From Scylla paramamosain (Eukaryota; Arthropoda; Malacostraca; Decapoda; Portunidae): a stretch of 64,000 bases of DNA. Within the stretch, counting starts at the first letter, position 1; every line of letters begins with the position of its first letter. The stretch is from contig NC_087190.1 of the NCBI RefSeq assembly GCF_035594125.1, positions 9,441,604-9,505,603 of the forward strand, written 5' to 3'. The notes below the pieces were generated by a model that worked only from the letters and a program-made list of their open reading frames with translations, was not told the origin of the DNA and did not search any database. Positions 56,615 through 64,000 of this stretch are shown here, one piece after another. The position numbers and the translations under genes were made by a program.

Positions 56615-57938
56615 GCAAGTTTTCCACTGCATTACACTCATCAGTAGAATGGGTGTTGGTGTTGTGCACATGGCAGTATTTAACAGTTACACCAGAAGAT
56701 GTGGTAGCATTTCCTTGAGTGTTGCTGCTGTTAACTACTCGGTCAGCCACTGAGGTCCTCTTAGGACAAATAGCACCATCATTCCCTTGCTCTTGAGGCT
56801 GGAACTTAACCCATTTTCTCCTAGCGTTGCCGAAGGCTGAGGATTGACATTGGTTTGTGGTGCCTTCCCAAGTTTTTTCTTGCCCTTCTGTTTGGCAAAG
56901 CACCTGTTTGCTGTGTGTCCGGGTTTAGTACAATAAAGACACATCAGCACAGCTGTGTTGCCTCTGACAGCAGCAGCACATGACTCCACATCTGGGTCTT
57001 GTCCTGGAGATGCTGGTCGAGTGGTGGTGACAGTAAATGCAGTATAACAAGCATTTGTTGCGCTTTCATCTAGTTTGGTTTTTAATTTTTTAGAAAATTC
57101 ATGGAGATTGTCACCATGCTTAAATTCAAAGGAAAATAGATCCTTGCGTTTCCCACCCTTTAAAATTAGTATGTACGTCAAAATCCCCTAAAATTTTTGA
57201 TGATCGTTGACACTAAGGGTGTCTTGATTAATCCACCCATAGTCCCTTTGGATTCTTACAATGTCTGCAGCTGTTTGACTAGCAATGACTTGTGCCTTTA
57301 GTCTTCCTTTCGCAAAAGTGGATTGAGCCAGGCGCTCACAGACTGCATTTATATCCTGGACCACATGAGTTTTGGCATACTCGTCAAATGTTTCCAGGAA
57401 GTGACTTTTAAATGTATCATATCTTGGTCCTTTGTTTGCTCTATGAATGTACTTGAGTCCATTAAATAATGGACCAGAGAGCCAGGCTGAAGTTTTGATC
57501 TGACAAAAGAAATTTTATCACCCGACTTAGTGATACAAGCCTCAGTCATTACATCCTTGCACTGAACAATTTATTTTCGGACTGAGCAACCTGAATCTGT
57601 TCCTGAAAATGGGACCACATCAATGGTGGTAGAGAGTACTTTAAGAAGAACTCTAATTGTACCTTGCGTGAACTGTGGTCCAACACATGGGAGTAGTGGC
57701 TGTATTAGTTGCGGTAAACGTGATGTTTGTAGGTGATTTAGACATGGTTTCTTTAGGAAGTCAGCGGTGTCAAGTACCACTCCTTAGTTCACGGTGGTCA
57801 TCACTCTCGCTAGACTCATCCTCCGCATTACTCAGCTCTAAAAACTTACTATCTTCTAAGGGGAGGGGAAACAGCCTGAAAAATACGCAGTTGATCAAAT
57901 TCCCCAGCTAACTGCTCTAATTTCCCTTTTTTAAACAT
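56615..57938 (-). pseudogene. Gag of the env-bearing element
   Basis: A Met at 57938 opens MFKKGKLEQLAGEFDQLRIF on the minus strand, a plausible Gag start, but the frame soon stops. Fragments at 57571-57780, 57349-57549 (VRSKLQPGSLVHYLMDSSTF) and 56735-57181 follow. The last has FEFKHGDNLHEFSKKLKTKL (capsid) and a zinc knuckle CLYCTKPGHTANRC. The frame 56610-56903 adds a second Cys/His cluster, CHVHNTNTHSTDEC. Frame changes separate the pieces. The knuckle type (C-x2-C-x4-H-x4-C) is retroelement Gag. Confidence 0.78.
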
Positions 57939-58743
57939 GGAGGTGCTATGCGATAAGTTAGAATTATGGTGCTGTATAAATATAACTTTCTTTTAAGTCC
58001 AGAAAATCTTGAGTTTTTCAAAGAAAATTACAACACTAATAGAGTAAAAAGGAAGAATACATTGAGTTGTTATGAATGATTAGTAAAAATATTCATTACA
58101 TGAAATTATATAAATATTATATGAAATGATAATGAGCTTTACTAAAAGGAAACACAAGCTGTAATTTTTCAGACAAAAATATTTTATATAAAATATTTCT
58201 TTACTAATTAAAGTGTAAAATAATTAAGTAATTCTTCACTAAGGCCACATGGGTAAGAACAAGTGATGTTATTAATATATTATTAATATTGATATTATTA
58301 GTATCTATTGAAGTGTCAGCTAATATGTGTTATAAGTTCACCTACTGGAGTTGTTACTCTAGTAGTTTTCCTGTCTTCCTTTATGTTCCTCAGTGCCTGC
58401 TATGTCAGGACGCTGAGTCACCTTGGACAGCTTGATTGCCTGGGGAAGTGCTGTCTCAGATCTAGCAGTGGGCCACAGGAAAAATCAACAGTTGCTAAAA
58501 TAATCCTCATATAAAATTAGTATTTATACTAGACTGAGTATGGACAACTTTAGTTTCAGGAAGAGGAGCGTGGGTGTGTGTGTTGATCTTAATTGTGACT
58601 CAAAGTTGAGGGAATTGTCAGTGACTAACTGAGGCCCTGTCAACCAGCCGTAGCCAGTCAGTTCACTATTTCCTCACAATGAGTCTTAGGAGTGATATTA
58701 TTAGCATGGTGTTAATAATAAAGTAAGACTGATATTTACCCAT
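57939..58743. other. AT-rich stretch, then probable LINE leader
   Basis: 57939-58300 is strongly AT-rich with ATTAATATT-type repeats and no gene. From about 58300 the sequence is less AT-rich and may be the leader of the LINE that follows. The frame 58308-58514 has no recognisable domain. Confidence 0.5.
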
Positions 58744-59660
58744 GTACAAAATGCCAAAAACATTGCAATACAGGTATTAAGTGCAATAACTGCAGCATGT
58801 GGACTCACTACGTATGCACAGAGCTGCCAACCTATTATGTAGTGGTGCTGACTAAATCCAATAGGAGATACACATGTCTGTCCTGTGTAAAACTTAACTA
58901 TTCAGATTATGACACTCAGGCAGAAGAAATAGAAGACAGCAAGAAAAATGAAAACACTCCTTTAGGCTCCCAAGATTTACCTAGTTCAGAAACAACACAA
59001 AGCACTGGAAAAGGGGAGAGTACAGAATCTAAAGATCAGAAAGGTGATGAAGCTAGGCCAAGCACCATAACTACTGAATCCACTACTATTACTCCTCCTC
59101 CTCCTGCCGACGCCACCCAGGTAGACAACCCCATAAAGCATCTCAAGACCTGCAGATACTATAGGAAGAATATTTGCAAATTTGGAGTTAGGGGAGAAGG
59201 CTGTAGCCACAACCATCCAAAAGCATGCACCAAGCTTTTAAGGCATGGCCTGGATAAGAAATTAGGATGCACGCTTGGCAGGAGGTGTCAGGACTACCAC
59301 CCAATCATCTGCCGAAATGCCATCCGGACCCAAACTTGCTTCGAAGAAAAATGTCGGTACCCGCACCCAAAAGGAACAACACGAAATAGAGAGGACGACA
59401 TCATAACTCATCCTCAGCGGAACAACACCCCAAAGGAGCAAGTAAAGGTGAACCCTACGATGAAAAAGCAGCAGGATAGACAGAATGCCACAGCAAACCA
59501 GTCCCAAACCATGGAGACAGAACAGAATCTTTTTTTAGACAAAGTCTTCCAGAAAATAACAGAAATGGAGAAACAACAACAGAAAACCATAGGCTACCTA
59601 ATGGACAGACTGGAAAGACTGGAGATGAGGGACAGGGGGTGCAACCGAATGTACCACTAA
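58744..59660 (+). CDS. LINE ORF1 with PHD-like finger and three CCCH motifs
   Basis: The first Met is at 58797, but the frame is open upstream to 58744 or beyond, and those codons supply CTKCQKHC and CNNC. Together with HYVC and CLSC they give the C4-H-C3 spacing of a PHD-type finger. A Ser/Thr/Pro-rich linker follows, then three Cys-Cys-Cys-His units at about 59141-59375: one ending GEGCSHNH, one GCTLGRRCQDYH, one CFEEKCRYPH. The C-terminus (FLDKVFQKITEMEKQQQKTI) is coiled-coil-like. PHD fingers are known in CR1 ORF1 proteins; the CCCH triplet suggests RNA binding. The true start codon is missing or upstream and altered. Confidence 0.72.
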
Positions 59661-60700
59661 TCTCTTTCTCTTATGCAAACATCAGAGGTCTCTGTCCAAA
59701 GTCAAACCAGGTCAAACTCCCAATGCTAAAGGAACTAGCCCATCAAGAAAATTCAGTGTTCCTAACACTAACAGAGACCCACTTGACCAGAGATCACCTG
59801 GATGCAGAAATCGCCATTGACGGCTACACCATCTTCAGAGCAGACAGAATAAACAGAAGCCACGGAGGAGTCATAAATTATATTAGGAATGACATGGCGG
59901 CAAGTGCCGAGAATATGGGCACATTTTCCAACGGAACAACAGAGCTACTGACAATCTACCTGAAAAAGCTAGATCAGCTGGTAATTACAGCATATAGACC
60001 TCCAAACACATCATCAGAACGGTTCGAAGAGGTAATTTTAAGGATGAAAGAAATACTAGACTCCCTCCCAAGACAGACCACAGAAGTATTGATTCTTGGG
60101 GATTTTAACTTCCCATACATAAACTGGGAGGATATGAGGATTACCGGGGGCAGCCTTGAAGACAAACAACAAGCTATAGCCCTTAAAAACCTGATGGTGA
60201 AGCACTTCCTTTCCCAAATAATAAAGGAACCTACCAGGGGGAATAACATTTTGGACCTAATCCTCACAAATAGCCACAACCTAATCCACTCATACGAAAT
60301 CTGCGAAACTATCCTGTCCGACCACAACTACATTTATGTAAAAACAACCAGCACAGACAAGCCTAAGGACTATTACTACGAAAGGAGAGCAGCAGCTGAA
60401 GACCACATAGGCAACCTGAACTTCTACAACCCTAATATCAACTGGGAACAAGTCAGAGCAGAAATGAGAGCCACAAATTGGGAGCATCGACTACATATGA
60501 CCAATGTAGATGACCTCCTTAAGGAAATAGTAGCAAGGTGTCGCGAAATCTGCCTCAGACACATACCACAGAAAGCAAGAAAAAAAGACAAAAACATAAT
60601 TCCCCGAGACCGTAAAATCCTCATGAGAAGGAGACACTCACTCTGTAACAAGCTTAGGAGAACAAGCTTCACACCTGCCAAAGAAAAATCAAATCTCTAA
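59639..60700 (+). pseudogene. LINE ORF2 endonuclease and linker
   Basis: The frame begins inside the ORF1 end and reads SFSYANIRGLCPKSNQVKLP, then VFLTLTETHLTRDHLDAEIA with the catalytic Glu, then SHGGVINYIRNDM, TEVLILGDFNFPYINWEDMR, NNILDLILTNSHNL and ETILSDHNYIYVK with the final Asp-His. These are all the expected APE-type residues, so the domain itself looks intact. The linker runs to 60690, where the frame shifts; the stop at 60698-60700 belongs to the shifted reading. Continuation is KIKSLIEEVETKLKLSHEEQ in the next frame. Confidence 0.9.
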
Positions 60701-62521
60701 TTGAAGAGGTAGAAACCAAGCTTAAACTATCTCATGAGGAACAACAACAGAGAGAAGAAAAAGAAGCAGTATCCCATATTAAGGAGAACCCAAGGTACTT
60801 TTTCTCCTATGCAAGAAAGAAACTGAAGGCCAAATCGGTGGTTGGACCACTATGGAGTGGATGGAGAACCGACTGCAGACCCCAAACAAATGGCAAATAT
60901 ACTGAGGAGCCAATATGAGAGTGTCTTCAGCAACCCAAATGAGGAAAAGAGGATAACCAGCCCAGGACCTTTTTTCACTGACTCTTCCAACACCCCCCAA
61001 ACACTTTCCTCAATCAGCATCAGTGAGAAGGACATAACAGAGGCAATAAAAGCCATAGCCCCTGATGCAGTAGCTGGACCCGACGGCTTTCATGCCCAAC
61101 TGCTAAGAAACTGCAGCCAGGAACTAGCCAAACCACTCCAAATGCTGTGGTCACTCTCACTGCAATCTGGAACAGTGCCTGCAGCCCTCAAGTCTGCCAT
61201 CATCACACCCATACACAAGGGACGCAGCAGAGGCCTAGCCAGTAAATACAGACCAGTTTCCCTGACATCCCACCTCATCAAGATCTGTGAGAGAATAGTA
61301 CGGAAGAGGATGGTGGAATTCCTAGACAAAAAGAAAGCCTTTAACAATGGACAACATGGTTTCAGACAGGGCCGCTCATGCCTGTCCCAGCTACTACAAC
61401 ATTATGAGAGGATCCTAGAAAGTATACAAGATGGCCACAATGCTGATGTGATATATTTGGATTTTGCGAAAGCTTTCGATAAAGTGGACCACAGGATACT
61501 CCTGTACAAACTCCGAAAACATGGAATAGTGGGCCCACTTGGAAGATGGCTACACAGCTTTCTGACTGGGAGGACCCAACAAGTATCAGTCCAAGGTGAA
61601 CTCTCTGAACTGAGCATTGTACGGAGCAGAGTGCCCCAAGGCTTAGTGCTGGGACCACTCCTATTTATAATCCATGTAGGAGACATTGACGACAACCTGG
61701 AACACGCTGAAGCATCCTCCTTTGCAGACGATACCAGGATAAAACATCAAATAACATGCCCAGAAGATGCAGACAATATTCAGGGAGATTTGCACAAAAT
61801 ACTCAACTGGGCATCAACCAACAACATGCTCCTTAATGGCAACAAATTTGAACTGATACGCTACGGGAGAAACGAAGTCCTTAAAAACTCAACATGCTAT
61901 GAATATAACAATCAGCCAATAGAAGACAAAGAGCATGTCAAGGATCTGGGAGTCCATATGAGCAGCGACGCAACTTTTTCCCACCACATCAACAAAATAG
62001 CTGAAGCAGGAAAGAGCATGAGTGGGTGGGTGCTGAGAACCTTTGCCTCCAGGGATGGGCAGTGCCTGAAGACTCTATGGAAATCTCTGGTACTCCCAAG
62101 GCTGGAGTATTGCTGTCAACTCTGGTCCCCACACAAGATCCAAGAAATTACTACCCTAGAAGCCATCCAAAGAGCCTTCACTGCAAGAATCCAGGAGGTA
62201 CAGCACTTGGACTACTGGGAACGGCTCAGTGAGCTGAAATTGTACTCGCTACAGCAAAGAAGGGAGCGATACTGTATACTGTACGTGTGGAAAATATTAG
62301 AGGACAGAGTACCAAACGTGGGGATCATAGTAAACCAACATCCGAGGAAAGGGAGACTCTGCTTCATCAAGGGTGTCCAAGGCTCCATACAACGAGTGAG
62401 GACACTGACCCACAACTCCTTCACCCACAATGGACCTCGTCTGTTTAACTGCCTCCCCCAAGAACTCAGAGATCTGAGTGGAACTAGCCCTGAAACCTTT
62501 AAAAGAAACCTAGATAAGTAG
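60701..62521 (+). pseudogene. LINE ORF2 linker, RT and C-terminus
   Basis: After a short helical linker in one frame (to about 60840), the 559-codon frame 60842-62521 has IAPDAVAGPDGFHAQLLRNC, SKYRPVSLTSHLIKICERIV, NNGQHGFRQGRSCLSQLLQH, VIYLDFAKAFDKVDHRILLY, RSRVPQGLVLGPLLFIIH and SSFADDTRIKHQ with the intact FADD box. The C-terminal region has VLPRLEYCCQLWSPHKIQEI and LYSLQQRRERYCILYVWKIL, ending GTSPETFKRNLDK. Apart from the two upstream frameshifts it is undamaged. Confidence 0.92.
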
Positions 62522-62691
62522 TTAGAAGGGCTACCAGACCATCCACCAATACCAGGATACCCCAGCTGCCACCACAACACCTTGCCTGAAGTACTCCAGG
62601 AACAGGAAAGGGAAGAGACAGTGGGATCGACGGGGACGGGCGGAAGCCGACTTCAGCCCTGCCGTTAACGGGCAGAATTTTCAAAAGTATG

Positions 62692-62708
62692 CGAAAGTAA
62701 GTAAAGTA
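62692..62708 (+). repeat. Short-repeat tail of the LINE
   Basis: AAGTAAGTAAAGTAA-type repeats follow the 3' region and could be the priming tail of this LINE. Confidence 0.5.
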
Positions 62709-62900
62709 ATATCAATGGCATGGCAAATAAAATTATATAGGAATGGACAAGGTATAATGAGGCAGGGATGGCAAGAACTGGACATGGGGCGAGGCAGTCC
62801 AGGTGCCAGGAATGGAAGCCGCACCACGAGGCGAGGCAGGGTAGACAGGACAGCTCGTTCTCCCTTGTGAATTCATACAGCCTCCCAGGTCCTCACCTCA

Positions 62901-63211
62901 TGTAAGCAAGTGTAGAGCAGGGATCGGTACAGAAACTTCCAATAAGGTGCCGTGAGTTTATTTGCAGGCGCTGTTCACAGGCGCAGTTAGATTCCCCAGA
63001 CACGGTCACAGCAAGTATACAACAGAGGCCCAAACTCCAGGTGGTGCTTAAATCACAATAAAGGAAAACCATTGCAGGCATGAGTGTGTGGTGTTTTAGG
63101 TAGGCGTCCAGTCAGCCGAATGACCGAGACCGTGGCAGTACCCAACGAGGTGTAAACCGCATTACTGGAACCTACCTTGAACTTCTAATGGTGTATCTAT
63201 GTACTCCTACA
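62901..63211 (-). repeat. 3' LTR of Gypsy 3
   Basis: On the minus strand it starts TGTAGGAGTACATAGATACA directly after the purine tract and contains a CAAATAAACTC polyadenylation-type signal. The CA end at 62901 (GCTTACA) is inferred and could be off by some tens of bases because the partner LTR is outside. Confidence 0.7.
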
Positions 63212-63224
63212 ATACTCCCCCCTC
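63212..63224 (-). other. Polypurine tract of Gypsy 3
   Basis: The minus strand reads GAGGGGGGAGTAT, ending at the TG of the LTR. Confidence 0.82.
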
Positions 63225-63239
63225 AAGAACGGAGTTCAC

Positions 63240-64000
63240 CTAGTAATATAAATAGTGAGGGTGTTGATTGAAATACACTGTCCTCCCTGAACGAGTTGTA
63301 CGAGGGAAGTTAGGTATGGTATGGCGAGGAAGATCAGACTGGAAATGAGCAGAAGGGGAAGGTGTAAAAGCAGAGATATCAGGCAAAGGAGATGAATTAG
63401 AGTCTAAGGTAGGCGTAGTCAGGTCATCTCTATCATTAGATGGTGCTTGTCTGGTGATTGGTATATAAGCTGGCTTCAAACGGTCAATAGATACAGACTT
63501 GTCACCCTGAGGAAGTCTGAGGATGAAATATTTTGGGTCACGTTGTATTACTTCATAAGATCCCGAATAAGGAGCTTCTAAACTTTTGCGAACTCTGTCA
63601 ATCCACACCCAGACCTTTGAATATGAAAACAGAACGTTAGGAACATATTGTTTAGATGAGGAGTGACGTTCACCTGATGAAACGTTATAAAAATCAATGG
63701 CCTGCATTTCTTTAATCAAGCGGTGTATAGTATCTTTGTTCGTTGATATTGGCGAGTCTTTAGTGATAATTGCAGAAGGACACAACATATGAGTTCCTGT
63801 GACAGCAGTGAATGGCGAGTAACTGGTTATATTAGGTGTCAAGCGATATCCAAGTAAGACTATGGGCAAAGCATAAAACCAGTTCTCTTGTCTAGCACGT
63901 ATCGCTGATTTTAGAGAGCGGTGATGGCGTTCAATGATACCCTTTGCTTGAGGATAATAAGCAGTTGTTCGCATGTGATGGAAGCCAATAATTGAGGAAA
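63240..64000 (-). CDS. Gypsy 3 integrase, C-terminal part, runs off the window
   Basis: The frame is open from the window edge (SSIIGFHHM precedes the first Met at 63974) to a stop at 63240-63242, with no lesion. MRTTAYYPQAKGIIERHHRS is the core segment with the catalytic Glu. ALPIVLLGYRLTPNITSYSP follows, as in Gypsy integrases. The C-terminal domain has VWVWIDRVRKSLEAPYSGSY, VIQRDPKYFILRLPQGDKSV and IDRLKPAYI, and a Ser/Pro-rich tail ends TTRSGRTVYFNQ, as seen in vertebrate- and arthropod-type Gypsy elements. The intact reading suggests that this element may be younger than Gypsy 1 and 2. Confidence 0.9.
   Translation of the reverse strand, partial: SSIIGFHHMRTTAYYPQAKGIIERHHRSLKSAIRARQENWFYALPIVLLGYRLTPNITSYSPFTAVTGTHMLCPSAIITKDSPISTNKDTIHRLIKEMQAIDFYNVSSGERHSSSKQYVPNVLFSYSKVWVWIDRVRKSLEAPYSGSYEVIQRDPKYFILRLPQGDKSVSIDRLKPAYIPITRQAPSNDRDDLTTPTLDSNSSPLPDISAFTPSPSAHFQSDLPRHTIPNFPRTTRSGRTVYFNQHPHYLYY

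Larger units (their letters stand above)
53928..57938 (-). mobile_element. Env-bearing Gypsy-type retroelement, internally deleted
   Basis: On the minus strand the remains are Gag (57938-56615 and a short continuation to about 56170), the end of an integrase (55808-55270) and an envelope-like gene (about 55010-53928). Protease, RT and RNase H are missing. In their place are a scrap of Jockey-like LINE and an AT array. A solo LTR of another element sits in Gag. The order gag, (pol), integrase, env is that of errantivirus-like Metaviridae. No LTRs of this element were recognised. Confidence 0.68.
58300..62710 (+). mobile_element. CR1-like LINE with zinc-finger ORF1, near full length
   Basis: ORF1 (to 59660), endonuclease (59639-60700), linker and RT (to 62521) follow in order on the plus strand, then a 3' region ending in AAGTAAGTAAAG-type short repeats near 62692-62708. 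ORF1 and ORF2 overlap by 22 bases. Only two frame changes in ORF2 (near 60690 and 60845) separate it from an intact element. The 5' border is uncertain. Confidence 0.88.
62901..64000 (-). mobile_element. Ty3/Gypsy retrotransposon 3, 3' end only
   Basis: The end of a Gypsy integrase, a polypurine tract and a 3' LTR occur in order on the minus strand. The rest of the element lies beyond the right edge of the window. Confidence 0.85.

Overview
The window looks like repeat-dense intergenic DNA of an arthropod, most likely a decapod crustacean. That is inferred from the mix of Ty3/Gypsy, BEL/Pao, CR1-like, I-like and Jockey-like retroelements, Tc1 and Harbinger transposons, and very long (AT)n, (AG)n and (CT)n microsatellites; no species can be named. 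I found no convincing host gene and no RNA gene. Nearly every recognisable protein is a transposable-element protein, most of them broken.

Layout. 1-5169: Ty3/Gypsy element 1 (+), with its 5' LTR outside the window. 5170-6990: no gene. 6990-11095: I-like LINE (-) with RNase H. 11096-24345: a Jockey-like LINE (copy A, -) split by a complete BEL/Pao retrotransposon (11914-22189, 840 and 810 bp LTRs, GAACG target duplication). The BEL/Pao element itself carries a CR1-like LINE (14406-16435, intact 646-codon frame) and a 1.18 kb DNA transposon with perfect 34-bp inverted repeats (20056-21244). 24786-26783: Jockey-like copy B (+). 27802-35198: Ty3/Gypsy element 2 (-), bordered on both sides by (AT)n, with a Harbinger transposon (from 27974) lodged between its polypurine tract and its pol gene. 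35406-36768: Tc1 transposon. 36771-40512: Jockey-like copy C (+) interrupted by copy D (-). 41640-44970: CR1-like LINE (-). 45035-46890: Jockey-like copy E (+). 49060-52490: another CR1-like LINE (-). 53928-57938: wreck of an env-bearing Gypsy element (-) with a solo LTR, a LINE scrap and an AT array inside it. 58300-62710: CR1-like LINE (+) whose ORF1 has a PHD-like finger and three CCCH motifs. 62901-64000: 3' end of Ty3/Gypsy element 3 (-), running off the window.

How it fits together. The region grew by repeated insertion of elements into older elements, and several insertion orders can be read directly from target duplications and restored flanks. No element is complete and undamaged. 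The best preserved pieces are the CR1-like RT frame (14407-16347), the RT half of copy B, the Harbinger transposase (one in-frame stop) and copy D (one stop and one homopolymer frameshift).

The least familiar item is the transposon at 20056-21244: a GC-rich head with E-box and CCAAT boxes, a short exon-like ATG frame ending in GTAAGT, an internal repeat of its terminal sequence, and no recognisable transposase. I found no evidence of a cellular multi-gene system.
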